The notes beneath the pieces are model-generated. The model saw nothing but the letters and a program-made list of their open reading frames with translations, had not been told where the DNA came from and made no database searches. Source: an uncultured Verrucomicrobiales bacterium (GTDB taxonomy: Bacteria; Verrucomicrobiota; Verrucomicrobiia; Verrucomicrobiales; Akkermansiaceae). From it: a stretch of 64,000 nucleotides of DNA. The stretch's first letter is position 1. The number at the start of each line of letters is the position of its first letter. The stretch covers positions 39,844-103,843 of the forward strand of contig CALCWC010000026.1 in assembly GCA_937905985.1 (NCBI GenBank). The letters run 5' to 3'. This document shows, one piece after another, positions 16,066-26,600 of this stretch. The position numbers were made by a program, and so were the translations under genes.

Positions 16066-17073
16066 ATGGCATTTTCATTCTTCAACAAGCTGCGCGACAA
16101 GAGGGAGCACCTGAAGCTCATCCGTGATGAGCTGGACAAGGTGCGCGCCGTCATTGCGCGCCAGGTAGAGCCTTTCGGACCCAGCGTCCGCCCGTATCTG
16201 GAGCACGTTTGCCGCGGGCGCGGCAAGCTCATCCGCCCGGGGCTGGTGCTGCTCACCGCCGCCTCCACCGGCGGCATCACCGAACGCCACCTCACCTTTG
16301 CCGCCATGCTGGAGATGCTGCACATGGCATCCCTGGTGCATGACGACGTTCTGGACAAGGCGGACACGCGCCGCGACGAGCCGACACCGAACGCGCTGTG
16401 GGGCAACGAACTTGCGGTGCTGCTGGGAGATTCCCTGCTGGCCCAGGCCATGGTGATGGGCAGCGAGCTGGGCGACCTGCGCTTCATCCGCCGCCTGGCC
16501 CTGGCCACGCGCGACCTCTGCGAGGGCGAGGTGGAGCAGTCCACCCGCCTGTGGGACATGGAAATGTCGCGCGCGGACTACTACGAGCTGATCCGCAAGA
16601 AGACGGCCACGCTGTTCTCCATGGCCATGTGCGGCGCCGCCATGCTGCAGGAGATGGATGACGAGATGGTGGACCACCTGGAGCGCATGGGCACGCTGCT
16701 CGGCATTGCCTACCAAATCTACGACGACTGCCTGGACCTCACCGGCAGCGAGGATGTGGCCGGCAAGACGCTCGGCACAGACGCCGCCAAGGGCAAGCTC
16801 ACCCTCCCCGTCTTCTTCCTCATGGAATCCAGCAGGGACGACGTGGCCAACTATGTGCGCCGCTGCGTGGAGCACCGCGAGGAAATCGACTTCTCCAGCC
16901 TGCGCGGCACAGATGCCTTCCACGAGGCCATCTGCCTGTCAGCGGACGAGGGCCGCGCGCGCACAGCGGAGGCTCGCGAGGTACTGTGGATGCTCCCGGA
17001 GAGCGATGGCCGCACCGCGCTCGCGGAAATGACCTACCGTCTGGACGAGCTGCTGGACGAGTGCTGCAATTGA
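16066..17073 (+). CDS. Trans-polyprenyl diphosphate synthase (octaprenyl type)
   Basis: 335 aa from the ATG at 16066; the frame extends upstream but through the promoter. It belongs to the all-trans isoprenyl diphosphate synthases: GKLIRPGLVLL near residue 55, first Asp-rich motif LVHDDVLDKAD (DDxxD) near residue 90, and second motif YQIYDDCLD near residue 220. It condenses isopentenyl diphosphate onto an allylic primer to make the side chain of quinones. Probably cytoplasmic. The next gene, a COG2509 flavoprotein, follows 30 bases later on the same strand. Confidence 0.9.
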   Translation: MAFSFFNKLRDKREHLKLIRDELDKVRAVIARQVEPFGPSVRPYLEHVCRGRGKLIRPGLVLLTAASTGGITERHLTFAAMLEMLHMASLVHDDVLDKADTRRDEPTPNALWGNELAVLLGDSLLAQAMVMGSELGDLRFIRRLALATRDLCEGEVEQSTRLWDMEMSRADYYELIRKKTATLFSMAMCGAAMLQEMDDEMVDHLERMGTLLGIAYQIYDDCLDLTGSEDVAGKTLGTDAAKGKLTLPVFFLMESSRDDVANYVRRCVEHREEIDFSSLRGTDAFHEAICLSADEGRARTAEAREVLWMLPESDGRTALAEMTYRLDELLDECCN

Positions 17074-17103
17074 TTTTCATCCCCCGCGCCACCTACCGCC
17101 GGC

Positions 17104-18678
17104 ATGATTCAGGAGCTGGACATCCACCTGCCGCTTGCCGCTTCCCTGCGTGAGGACGCGCGCCGCAAGGCCGTGGCGCAATCCCTCCAAATCTCACCAA
17201 AGCGCGTGCTCGGCATGCGGCTGGTCAAGGAGAGCATCGACGCCCGCCGCCGCCCCGTCTGCAAGCAGCTGCGCCTGCTGGTGGGCATAGACGAGCCGCT
17301 GCCGCCCTACGAGCCGCCGCAGCGGCACTACGCGCCCGTGGCGGCGGATGCCAGGCGCGTGGTCATCGTGGGCAGCGGCCCCGGCGGCTTGTTCGCCGCG
17401 CTGCGCTGCCTGGAGCTGGGGCTGAAACCCGTGGTGGTGGAGCGCGGCAAGGACGTCTCCGCCCGCCGGTTCGACCTGCAGCCCGTCAACTGCCAGGGCT
17501 ATGTGGTGGAGGATTCCAACTACTGCTTCGGCGAGGGCGGTGCCGGCACGTTCTCCGACGGCAAGCTCTTCACCCGCGCCACCAAGCGCGGCCCCGTCAT
17601 GGAGGTGTACGAAACCTTCGTGGCCCACGGCGCCGCCCCGGAAATCCTCACGGACGCCCACCCGCACATCGGCTCCAACCGCCTCCCCAACATCATCAAG
17701 GCCATGCGAGCCTCCATCCTGGAAGCCGGGGGCGAGGTGCATTTCCAATCCCGCGTGGTCGGCCTCCTCAAATCCGCGGACGGCAAGCGCGCGCGCGGCG
17801 TGCGCACCGCCGACGGCACCGAGATTGCCGCGGACGCCGTCATCCTGGCCACCGGGCACAGCGCGCGCGATGTGTACCGCATGCTGCAGGCGGAGGGCGT
17901 GCGGCTGGAGCGCAAACCCTTTGCCGTGGGCGTAAGAATCGAGCACCCGCAGGCGCTGGTGGACGCCGCGCAGTACCACCTGCGCCCCGGCCAACCCCGC
18001 CCGGATGCCCTGCCCGCCGCCAGCTACACCCTGGCCACCAAGATCCGCGAGCGCGGCGTGCACTCCTTCTGCATGTGCCCCGGCGGGTTTATTGTGCCCG
18101 CCGCCACAGAGAACGATGAGGTGGTGGTCAACGGCATGTCCCTTTCCCGCCGCAACTCCCCCTTCGCCAACTCCGGCTTTGTGGTCACCGTGGAACCGGA
18201 GGACACGGATGATTTCCTGCCGGAGCACGGCGTGCTCTCCGGCATTGCCTTCCAGAAGGCGCTGGAGACGGCCACCTCACGCGCCGGCGGCGGCATGATG
18301 AAAGCACCCGCCCAACGCGTGGTGGACTTTCTCGCCCACCGCGTCTCGCAAACTCTCCCCGCCACTAGCTACCACCCCGGCATCTCCCCGTGGGACCTCC
18401 ATGCCCTGCTGCCGCGCGGCATTGCGGAACGCATGCAGGAGGGGCTGCTCCTCTTCAACCGCAAACTGCGCGGATTCGCGGGAGAGGATGCCCTGCTCAT
18501 CGGCTGTGAGACGCGCACCAGCTCCCCCGTGCGCATCCCCCGCAACCCTGATTCCCTTCAAAGCCCGGACCTGGAGATGCTCTTCCCCTGCGGCGAGGGC
18601 GCAGGCTTTGCCGGCGGCATCGTTTCCGCCGCCCTGGATGGCCGCCGATGCGCCGAAGCCGCCGCCGCTCTCCTCTAA
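17104..18678 (+). CDS. COG2509-type FAD-dependent oxidoreductase
   Basis: 524 aa. An N-terminal region of about 80 residues (HLPLAASLREDARRKAVAQ) with the ferredoxin-like character usual in this family is followed by an FAD-binding Rossmann motif VVIVGSGPGGLFAALRCLELG, then NYCFGEGGAGTFSDGKLFTR and a C-terminal FAD-contact segment PCGEGAGFAGGIVSAALDG. The family is widespread, annotated as FAD-dependent dehydrogenase, without a firmly assigned reaction. Co-directional with the prenyl synthase, so it may be read from the same transcript. Confidence 0.88.
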   Translation: MIQELDIHLPLAASLREDARRKAVAQSLQISPKRVLGMRLVKESIDARRRPVCKQLRLLVGIDEPLPPYEPPQRHYAPVAADARRVVIVGSGPGGLFAALRCLELGLKPVVVERGKDVSARRFDLQPVNCQGYVVEDSNYCFGEGGAGTFSDGKLFTRATKRGPVMEVYETFVAHGAAPEILTDAHPHIGSNRLPNIIKAMRASILEAGGEVHFQSRVVGLLKSADGKRARGVRTADGTEIAADAVILATGHSARDVYRMLQAEGVRLERKPFAVGVRIEHPQALVDAAQYHLRPGQPRPDALPAASYTLATKIRERGVHSFCMCPGGFIVPAATENDEVVVNGMSLSRRNSPFANSGFVVTVEPEDTDDFLPEHGVLSGIAFQKALETATSRAGGGMMKAPAQRVVDFLAHRVSQTLPATSYHPGISPWDLHALLPRGIAERMQEGLLLFNRKLRGFAGEDALLIGCETRTSSPVRIPRNPDSLQSPDLEMLFPCGEGAGFAGGIVSAALDGRRCAEAAAALL

Positions 18679-18724
18679 AATTGCCCTTCCTGCAAAAAAA
18701 AGCAGGAAAAAATTCTAAAATCTC

Positions 18725-18753
18725 TTGACAACACGCCCCGCCCTGCGTATACT
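18725..18753 (+). promoter_or_regulatory. Strong promoter of tRNA-Gln copy 1
   Basis: TTGACA (18725-18730), 17 bases, TATACT (18748-18753), 20 bases before the tRNA 5' end. Confidence 0.85.
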
Positions 18754-18773
18754 CCCGCCGTTCCAACCTACAC

Positions 18774-18845
18774 AGGGCTATGGTGTAATTGGCAACACAT
18801 CGGTTTCTGGCACCGCTATTCGGGGTTCGAGTCCCTGTAGCCCTA
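18774..18845 (+). tRNA. tRNA-Gln (anticodon CTG), copy 1
   Basis: 72 bases with acceptor AGGGCTA pairing TAGCCCT, D-stem GTGT/ACAC, anticodon loop TTCTGGC (CTG, read CAG), T-arm GGGTTCGAGTCCC and discriminator A. No encoded CCA. It has its own promoter (18725) and terminator (18856). The same 72 bases occur again at 19731. Confidence 0.92.
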
Positions 18846-18855
18846 CTCTCAAAGG

Positions 18856-18892
18856 CCGCCCGCTCACTGAGCCGGGCGGTTTCCTTTTTATT
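18856..18892 (+). terminator. Terminator of tRNA-Gln copy 1
   Basis: CCGCCCG (18856-18862) pairs CGGGCGG (18873-18879), followed by TTTCCTTTTTATT. Confidence 0.85.
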
Positions 18893-18983
18893 GCATCCAG
18901 ATTCCAGGGGTATGTCTGAAACGCTGGTTGACACAGCGCAGCGGAGGCATACAATAGCTATAGAAGGCAAGTTCCCATAACAC

Positions 18984-19728
18984 ATGAACCGACATTCACT
19001 CGTTCCCTGCGAAGAAATCTGCCGTCGCCACGCCTCTCCCCACTCCTGGGTGGAAGGGCGCGACTTGGAGTTCAAATCCTCTGCAGAGAAAGATTGTCTC
19101 GGAACAGGGCCTCACTGGGCACAAGCAAATCCACCAACTGCTGCCATACGTTCACGCCGCAGACTTGAGTGCGTGCCTTTCCCATCTGGTGGATAAGGGC
19201 TGCCTAAGCCGGGCGGGGAGAACAACTGCGGCCCAGTATAGCCTTGTGGCAGAATACAAAGGGCAATGCTGGAATGCGGATACCGCCCCCACGACAACCG
19301 CCCGAACTGCACCCGGCGCTTCCGTGGAGCATTCCGGAGCTCTGGTCACAACGGAGGAAAGCTCTGGTCATAACGGGGCTGGGACTCTGGTCACAACGGA
19401 GGAAAGCTCTGGTCATAACGGGGCTGGAGCTCTGGTCACATACGAGTGGATGAAATCCCTGCCGTATTCATTGCCGGAGGCTGTTTGCCGGCAAATAGAG
19501 ATTCTGCGCAGCAGGCAGCGGGTTTCCCTGGAGGAACTTGACGACGTGATTAAACAAATATGCGCGTGCGAATGGGTTACACTGCCCCAGCTCAGCCAGA
19601 TGCTGGACCGCGCCCCCGGCTACTTGCGCAAGCGCAGCCTTCAATCATTGGTGCGCCACGGCCTGCTTTCCATGAAATACAAGGAGCCGACCCACCCAAA
19701 ACAGGCGTACCATACCATTCCATCCTAG
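18984..19728 (+). pseudogene. Decayed AlbA_2/Schlafen-type regulator gene between two tRNA-Gln copies
   Basis: The frame from 18984 carries MNRHSLVPCEEICRRHASPH then WVEGRDLEFKSSAEKD, resembling the EFK motif at the N-terminus of AlbA_2 domains. About 20 codons later a different frame (around 19085 onward) reads GLTGHKQIHQLLPYVHAADLS ACLSHLVDKGCLSR, a winged-helix of the kind found at the C-terminus of such proteins, then a 15-residue tandem repeat, then PYSLPEAVCRQIEILRSRQR and a final winged-helix ending at 19728. The central ATP-binding-like core is missing and the two parts are out of frame. I infer an internally deleted, frameshifted relic; the C-terminal 188 codons remain open from a TTG at 19165. 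Confidence 0.6.
19340..19440 (+). repeat. 45-bp tandem repeat, two copies plus 11 bases
   Basis: Units start at 19340, 19385 and (partial) 19430, near-identical. Each encodes 15 residues of the form ALVTTEESSGHNGAG in the relic gene, so the copy number can change without a frameshift. Confidence 0.8.
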
Positions 19729-19730
19729 AC

Positions 19731-19802
19731 AGGGCTATGGTGTAATTGGCAACACATCGGTTTCTGGCACCGCTATTCGGGGTTCGAGTCCCTGTAGCCC
19801 TA
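19731..19802 (+). tRNA. tRNA-Gln (anticodon CTG), copy 2
   Basis: Identical to copy 1 over the whole tRNA and over about 8 bases on its 3' side (CTACTCTCAAA). It has its own terminator at 19812. No good promoter was seen: the DNA upstream is the end of the relic gene, unlike the strong promoter of copy 1, so it may be silent or read through. Confidence 0.9.
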
Positions 19803-19811
19803 CTCTCAAAA

Positions 19812-19840
19812 ACGTCCGGCTTACCCCCGGGCGTTTTTTT
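19812..19840 (+). terminator. Terminator of tRNA-Gln copy 2
   Basis: ACGTCCGG (19812-19819) pairs CCGGGCGT (19827-19834) with one G-U pair, followed by seven T. Different from the terminator of copy 1. Confidence 0.8.
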
Positions 19841-19926
19841 GCGCCCGTCTCAAATACCGTTGGCTGGCAGGAGCAATAACAAAGTTGCCTGCCCTATGCC
19901 TGAGGAAATCCCCTGCCGCCGGAGAT

Positions 19927-19948
19927 GCAAAAAGCCGCGAAGCGGCAA
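19927..19948 (-). terminator. Terminator downstream of addA
   Basis: GCCGC (19934-19938) pairs GCGGC (19942-19946); on the minus strand it is followed by five T. About 80 bases past the addA stop. Confidence 0.6.
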
Positions 19949-20029
19949 CGCAAGCCCGGGGCCGCCGAATCCCGGGAAGCCCTCAAACGCTTGGATGCGG
20001 CGTGTTGGAGAAGGGATGACGATGCTCTC

Positions 20030-23000
20030 TTATGCCTTCTTCTCAACGGGCACGGACACCAGGTGTGCCTTGCCCGCATTCTTGCGGGGCACAGCCACGA
20101 GCGTGGTTTCCACTTTGCCGATATCCAGGTTGAGCGCCTTTGCTACGGCTTTGCGGTAGGCCGACATTTGAGCGGCATACTCCCCGCGCAAAGTGTCATC
20201 ATGAACATCCACATCATCACTTTGCATGGTGTTAGTCTTGTAGTCATAGATGTGGGCGCGGAGAGCTGTCTCACCGTCTTCCGCATATTCCACAACCAAG
20301 CGGTCAATCACCCCGGAGACCCACACCTCTTTGCCGTCCATGGTGTCGATGTAGTCGATATCCTGCTCGTTGAACGCTTCCGTGCACGTGTTGGGGCGCC
20401 TAAAGATGGCTGCGATATCCGGATTCCGCAGGGCGGTACGCACTGCCTCGCCGGCTTCGGAATCATTTCCCGAAAACAGCTCGGCTGCGTTCGCATCCAG
20501 CCATTCCAGCTGCTCAAAGCAGGCATGCACAGCCGTGCCGTAGGTGCTGCTTTCCAGTGAGAACGCGCCATGCACCGGCCCAGCCTTGGCTTCCGGGGCG
20601 GCGGCTTGTTCCTGAGCAATGAGGGAGGGGCTCACCTTGCGACGACGAGAGGTCACCTGCTCTTTCAGCGGCATCGGCCCGTCGCCCCTGGCGGCGGGTT
20701 TGGGCTTGAATTCGTTGTGCTCGTACCACTTCGGGTCACCCCATTGCTCCGGCAGGTCGCAGAGGTACATCATGCCGGAGTAGGTGGTGTCCACGGCATC
20801 GTCGTTCACCATGATGTAGTTGGCGCACTTGGCGCGCGTGACGGCCACGTACAGGACATTGAGGGCTTCCGAGAGGACGCCGGCGGCCCAGCGGGAAAAC
20901 ATCTTGCAATAGGGGGAATTCTTATAGCCCAGGTCAACCACGCCGGGGTCCAGCAGAATGCCGGTGGTGACAGCGCGGCCCTCGCAAACGGATTCGCTCT
21001 TGTAGAGCGTGCGCTGGTTCCCGCCCAGCATGGAGTTGCAGGCGTTCATGGGAAGGAACACCACGTCATACTCCGCGCCCTTGCTCTTGTGGTAGGTCAT
21101 GACGTGCACGTAGCTCTTGGGCGGAACCATCTTCACCTCCAGGTTCTCGATGTAGAGGAGCCACTCGTCCAGGTCTCCGCCACTCACATCGAATGCACGC
21201 GCGGCGTTGATCCATTCCAGGAAGATGGCATCGTTATGGATGTCCGGCACGCCGTGCACAACGCGCTGGATGACGGCGGCAATCCCCTGCTCCTCCAGCA
21301 TGCGGCGCAGGGCGTGCCATTCCGAGCGGGATGATGCGCCGCTGCGCTTGAGCACCTGTAGGGGGGAAGCCTGAAGCAGCGAGCGGGAGTAATCGTTGCC
21401 GGGATGCTGCAGCCACTTGAAGAGGTGGAACAGCAGCTCTCCCAGGAATGAGGCCTGGCTCACCCGCACCTCGCCCATGGGCATCACGGGCACGTTTGAA
21501 TTCTCGCAGAACCACTTGTAGACGGTCAGCACATCCGCATTGGTGCGCACCAGGATGGCGGCGGTGACCTGGCGCTCGCCGCCCGCAAAGTTGATGCCCG
21601 CCGGGCCCAGGTGCTCTGCAATGCGCGCGCACATGCGCTCCAGGATGGACGAGTCATCCAAGGCGGCGACGGTCTCCTCCATCTGCTGCACGGGGTTCGC
21701 CTCCGGGTCCGGCTCCACATCTTTCTTGCTGAAATGTTCAATGGAGACGCAGCCCTTCAACCCGGCCACGCGCGGTGCAATGTCATGGTGGCGGAAGCGG
21801 TCGAAATCAAATCCGGGCAGCATGGGTTGCTGGGTGCGCTCCAATGCGGCGAACAGGGCGTTCACAAACCCCGTGCGCCCGCCCGCGGACACGGCTCCGG
21901 CGGCTTCCCCGTTCCACGTGCCCATGATGGTGTCCGCGCTGCGCTGGCTGACATTTTGCTCGGACTTCTTGAGCACGCTGTTCCACTCTGCGGAATTCTG
22001 CAAATGGGCAAACAGTTGCGGGGAGGCCCCGCGGAAGCCGTATATGCTCTGCTTCTCGTCACCCACCACAAAGAGACTGCGCCGGGCCTGCAGGTCTGTT
22101 GCCTCCAAAACATCGTCGCGCACCTGCTCCAGCAGGGGGCGCAGGGCATCCCACTGCGCGGGCGAGGTGTCCTGGAACTCGTCCAGCATCCAGTGGTCCG
22201 CGCGCGAATCCAGACGGTACGCAATGTTGTTCTCGTTCGTCAGGTCAAGCAGGCGCGGAACGGCGCGCGTGATGTCGTCGAACACCAGCTTGCCCGCCCC
22301 GCGGACATCCTCATCGTATATCTTGTCGAACTTTTCCATGAGCGCGCGCAGATTGCGCGTCTTGAGGATGGCTGGCAGCATGATGATGGTGTCGCGGGCT
22401 AGGATGGCCAAGTTGCGGAGCCCGTCCGCCTCCCTTGCGGCATCCAGGTCCACAAACTTCTCCACGTCTTTCCTGTAGTTGGTGCGGGCAGTGCGTCTCC
22501 CGCGGCATTTTTCAATGAGGGCGCGGATTTTCTTCATCTCGGCCGGGGCGGCGGGAGGCAACGCCTCGATTTCAGTCTCGAAGCGCGCCACAGTGGCCTC
22601 GTCAATCCGCGGATCCGCCTGTTCCGCGGTTTCAACGAGCTCCAGCACCTTCCTGCGCAGCGGTTCAAGGCGCTTGTTGCATTCCTCATCTTTGTAGAGG
22701 AAATCCAGCATCTTGGCGCCGGCGGGCTGTTCCTTGCCGGCCAGGAAATTCTTGGTGATGTTCCCGATACCATTGCGGGCATTGTAGTCGAGGGCGTTTC
22801 CCGCCTTGTCGAGCTTGGCCTCCAAATCCCTGTCCATTTGCTCCACGAGCCTACGCAGTTCCTGCTCCCTCCGGTCGATGGGGCATTGCTCCAGGCATTC
22901 CACCATGGCCGCGAGGTGCGGGAAGGCGGCGCAGTTTCCCCACGCCTCCGGGCTCACATCCTTGTACATGGAATAGAAGCGGTTGGTGTTCTTGAGCAGC

Positions 23001-23602
23001 ACGTTCAGGGATCCCTTTTCCCGGCAGTTCAATTCCTCTGCATCATGCAGCAGTACCTTCAACGCCGCCACCTCATCCTCGTTGTCGCACAGCAGGAGCG
23101 ATTTCAACGCGCGGCACTGCACCTTCACCAGCTCGGCGTCCGACATTTGGCGGATGGAGCTGTAGCCGAGTTCCAGGCTGTGGGAGGTGACGAGCCGATT
23201 GAAGAAGCTGTCGTTCGTGGAGAGCTGCAGCTTGGCCAGGCTGGCAACGACGCGCTTGAGCAAATCGCGGAAGAACGCGCTGGTGAAGGCATCCGCATTC
23301 TGCAGACGGGGGCAGAGCGGCACCATTTTGCCCTCTGCATCACCCAGGCAGGTGCGCCGGATGCGTTCCCGCAGCTCGGCCGCGCCGGTGTCGCTCTCGG
23401 CACCCTTGGCCAGGTCGTTGAGGATGCGTTCCTTGAATTCACCGGCGGCGTTGCGGGTGAAGGTGAGGGCGATGAGGTTTTCCGGCGGGTAGCCCAGGGC
23501 CAGGAGTGCAATAAAGCGGGATGAGAGCTGGTATGTCTTCCCCGTTCCGGCGGAAGCGGAGATGAGGTTGCTGGTAACGGGGAGCTGGTTGGAATTGTTC
23601 AT
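20030..23602 (-). CDS. addA: AddA-type UvrD/RecB-family helicase-nuclease
   Basis: 1190 aa. Superfamily 1A helicase motifs in order: ASAGTGKT (Walker A, near residue 18), LIALTFTRNAAGEFKERI (Ia), LDEFQDTSPAQW (II), VVGDEKQSIYGFRGA (III), MTYHKSKGAEYDVVFLP (V) and NVLYVAVTRAKC (VI). A C-terminal PD-(D/E)XK nuclease has VSGVIDRLVV and HIYDYKTNT. By family knowledge it pairs with AddB to unwind and resect double-strand breaks for recombination. The partner gene lies 12 bases upstream in the same operon. Diverged fragments of an addA-like 3' end occur at 34320, 36438 and 37850. Confidence 0.87.
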   Translation of the reverse strand: MNNSNQLPVTSNLISASAGTGKTYQLSSRFIALLALGYPPENLIALTFTRNAAGEFKERILNDLAKGAESDTGAAELRERIRRTCLGDAEGKMVPLCPRLQNADAFTSAFFRDLLKRVVASLAKLQLSTNDSFFNRLVTSHSLELGYSSIRQMSDAELVKVQCRALKSLLLCDNEDEVAALKVLLHDAEELNCREKGSLNVLLKNTNRFYSMYKDVSPEAWGNCAAFPHLAAMVECLEQCPIDRREQELRRLVEQMDRDLEAKLDKAGNALDYNARNGIGNITKNFLAGKEQPAGAKMLDFLYKDEECNKRLEPLRRKVLELVETAEQADPRIDEATVARFETEIEALPPAAPAEMKKIRALIEKCRGRRTARTNYRKDVEKFVDLDAAREADGLRNLAILARDTIIMLPAILKTRNLRALMEKFDKIYDEDVRGAGKLVFDDITRAVPRLLDLTNENNIAYRLDSRADHWMLDEFQDTSPAQWDALRPLLEQVRDDVLEATDLQARRSLFVVGDEKQSIYGFRGASPQLFAHLQNSAEWNSVLKKSEQNVSQRSADTIMGTWNGEAAGAVSAGGRTGFVNALFAALERTQQPMLPGFDFDRFRHHDIAPRVAGLKGCVSIEHFSKKDVEPDPEANPVQQMEETVAALDDSSILERMCARIAEHLGPAGINFAGGERQVTAAILVRTNADVLTVYKWFCENSNVPVMPMGEVRVSQASFLGELLFHLFKWLQHPGNDYSRSLLQASPLQVLKRSGASSRSEWHALRRMLEEQGIAAVIQRVVHGVPDIHNDAIFLEWINAARAFDVSGGDLDEWLLYIENLEVKMVPPKSYVHVMTYHKSKGAEYDVVFLPMNACNSMLGGNQRTLYKSESVCEGRAVTTGILLDPGVVDLGYKNSPYCKMFSRWAAGVLSEALNVLYVAVTRAKCANYIMVNDDAVDTTYSGMMYLCDLPEQWGDPKWYEHNEFKPKPAARGDGPMPLKEQVTSRRRKVSPSLIAQEQAAAPEAKAGPVHGAFSLESSTYGTAVHACFEQLEWLDANAAELFSGNDSEAGEAVRTALRNPDIAAIFRRPNTCTEAFNEQDIDYIDTMDGKEVWVSGVIDRLVVEYAEDGETALRAHIYDYKTNTMQSDDVDVHDDTLRGEYAAQMSAYRKAVAKALNLDIGKVETTLVAVPRKNAGKAHLVSVPVEKKA

Positions 23603-23614
23603 GGGAAAGTGGAT

Positions 23615-26600
23615 TTAGAGGTTCCTGAGGTTGCCGAAAAGGTTGCGGGGGTCTTGGAGGTTGGCCATGGCGGAGAACGCGGAATAGCTGGTGCGGCCCA
23701 GGCTCTCCGCGGAGTACAGGCACAACCCGTCCTTCATGCAGAGCATGGCGCTCTTGGCCCATTGCATCACGTTCTCCCACGCGCCCGGCGCGGCAGACAT
23801 CTCTGTCATCTCGCTGTACGCGGCGGGCCTGCCCGGTTTGCGCGGCATGTTGTAGTACGCCACCGCCGGGAATTCGCTGCACTGCATGGTCTCTTTCAGC
23901 CAATGCGCGTACAGGGGCAGCTGGACGTCTGTCCAGCATCTGCCGCGCTCTTTCCAGACAAGCAGTGGGAACCCTGGCATGAGTTCCTCGAAGTACTTTT
24001 CGTCCGCCATGGTGGACGTGTGCTTGCTCCACGGCTTGTACTCATGGGTCTTGTAGTCGATGATGCGCCAGGTGTACCCGCCCTCGCACGGTTTGCGGTC
24101 GATGCGGTCTGCCCGCATGTTGAGCTTGGCCACGGAGCCGTCCTGCAGGGGGATTTCCCAATCCGTGACCTTGTGTTCGCAATCGTAGCATTCCCAGCCG
24201 TCCTGCAGGCCGGTGAAGTGCCAATGCACGAACGCGGGCAGCAGGTCCGCGATTCTCTGGCGCTGGATTTCCAGGGAGGCGAGGCGCGTTTGCCCGTAGC
24301 GTTCCGCGAAGCGCGCCTCCAGGCGCTCCTGCGCGTAGTGTTTCACCTCATCCTCCGTCAGGCCCTCTTTCATGGCGGGGTAGTGGCGCGCCACGTCCTC
24401 CGCCAGGTGGTGCACCATGTTGCCGAACTCGTTGGCCTCCATCTCCACCTTGTCGTCCGGGTGGATGTCCCAGGTGGAGATGCCCAGGATCTGCTTCATC
24501 CAGAACCGCAGCGGGCAGGTCAGGAAGGCGTTGATGTCCGAAGGCGAGAACTTCATGTTTCGGAACTTGTTGTCATTCCCGGGGCCGAGCAGGGCTATGG
24601 ATTCCATGCCCGCCGCCTTCGGTTCGTCCGCCCCGCCCCCGCGGAGCCGCCACACGCGGCCGTGGTCCGCGCCGTCGTCCTCCACTGGGATTTCCCGGTA
24701 CAGCTTGTCCTTCACGCGCGGCACCAGCTCGTCTGCGCTGCAATGCAGCAGCAGGGACGACGGCGAGACGAGCGAGCCGGAGCCGTCCGCCGACATGCGG
24801 GAGAGCAGGATGCGCACGTTGCAATTCTTCCTCATCAAAAGGGACATGAGGATGAACATGTCGCGCGCCTCCCTGGCTTTGGCGCAGGGAAGCCCCAGGG
24901 CCTCCTTCACGGAATCCGGCAGGAAGGAGTCGTGCGCCACGGCTTCCGGCACGCAGCCGTGGTGGAAGCCCGTGAGGATGATGGTTCCGCCCCTGCTGTA
25001 GGGCAGCTCTCGCCAGCCGAGCAGGTCCGCGTGCGTGTGCTCCCGGCGCTGGGTCTGTACCTGCATGCCTGACTGGGAGAGCAGGTGGTCCAGAATGGCA
25101 AGGGCCTTCCGGGAATCCATGGGGTGCCTGTCCAAGAACGCCTTGAACTCCGCCAGGGTTGCCTTGAACGCCGAAACGGCGGCGCCGTAGCCGGCCACAC
25201 GCGCCGCCGCCCGCGCAGCCGCTTCCTCATCCTCTTCCACTGCGGTGCTCCCTCCGTCCTGCGCGCACCGCTGGTGAAGCCTATCGCACAGTTCCTTGAG
25301 GGCGGCGGGCAAATCCTCGCGGCAGCGCTGGACGAACCGGCACACATCGCTTGCATAGAACGAGTACTCCGCCCTCCTGTCCCTTTCAAGGAAGATGACA
25401 TCCAGCTCGTCCGTGGCCTCAGGGTCGGCTTCCGTCTCCGCGCCGGGCAGCTTGCCGATGGCGTTCCGCAATGCCGGCAGGTGTTTTTTCACATTGAGCA
25501 GATCCAGCAGGTACCCGGTGCGCGCGGGGAAGTAGAGCTTCACCAGCTTGTCCAGCACCAGGCCAAATGCATAGCCGTCCCAACCCTCCCTGGCAAAACA
25601 GCGCTGCACAACCACGTTGCGCAGCAGGGGCTCCAGGGCGGCCACGCTCTCCGGTTCCGCACAGCATGCGGCAAGCTGGCCCGGGATGGCCAGGGCGTCC
25701 GTGTTCATCATGGTGCGGCCCTCCGGCAGATGGAGCTGCCAGCCGTACCGCCTGAATTCCGTTTCAATGTAGGGGGAGAAACTGGCATCGCAGGAAGCCA
25801 GCACCACGTCTTCGGGGGCCACTCCCTTGGCGCAGGCCACGGCACGCTGGGCCATTTTCACCGCGGTTCCCTCCACATAGATTTGCTCATCGCGCAGCGT
25901 ACCGGGATTCGGCTCGTAAACGCTCCACGGCCCCACTTTCGGGCGCCCGCAGTGGGCGGCGTCGAACATGGCGCGCCACTGCTCCTCGTTTGGTGCGTTC
26001 ACCCACACCGTGACTGTGCCGGGCCAGCGCCGTTCCACCGCCTGCAGGTAGGATTCCGTCTGCGGCGTGATTTCGGGGATGCACGCCACGAAGAGGAGCG
26101 TGCCGGGGCGGTGGTGGCGGAGATGGGCCACCTCGTCCGCCCGCACCTTCCAGGCGGGTATCCTGTCCCACCGGTCCAGCGTGGATTCCACCGCGTTGAA
26201 AATCTGCTGGATCTCGCCCCAGCGCAGCACCTCGTTGTCAGTGACCCCCTTCCATTTCTGCAAATCGGTTTCAGGCGCGGCGAACCCGCCGTTGAGGTGC
26301 TTGACGACGCCCTGGGTGGTGACCTCGTACTTCTCCAGGAGGGAATGCAGGGAGGCCAGGGACGAAGCCGCGTTCATGGCCCAGGTGAACAGGTGCTTCT
26401 CCGTGATTTGCTCCGGGAACAAGTGCGGCCATTTCTCATGCGGCGGCTGCGCGGAAAGCACCTCCACCCAAGCGGCGAACTCCTCTTGCGCCGTGGCTGC
26501 GCGCGGGTGCTCGCTGCTGATGAGATGCCCCACCAACACCACCTTCGGCATCAGCAGGGCCGTCTTGCCGCCCATATTGTCGGCATCGCCGGATTTCACC

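Noticed and set aside
15750..16127. 125-codon frame overlapping the start of the prenyl synthase gene
   Set aside because: No start signal, no domain, and it runs through the predicted promoter of the real gene.
18774..19802. Simple tRNA attachment-site duplication by an integrase
   Set aside because: Whole tRNAs are duplicated including 3' flank, the enclosed DNA is under 1 kb and no integrase or relic of one was seen; kept only as one of the possible explanations.
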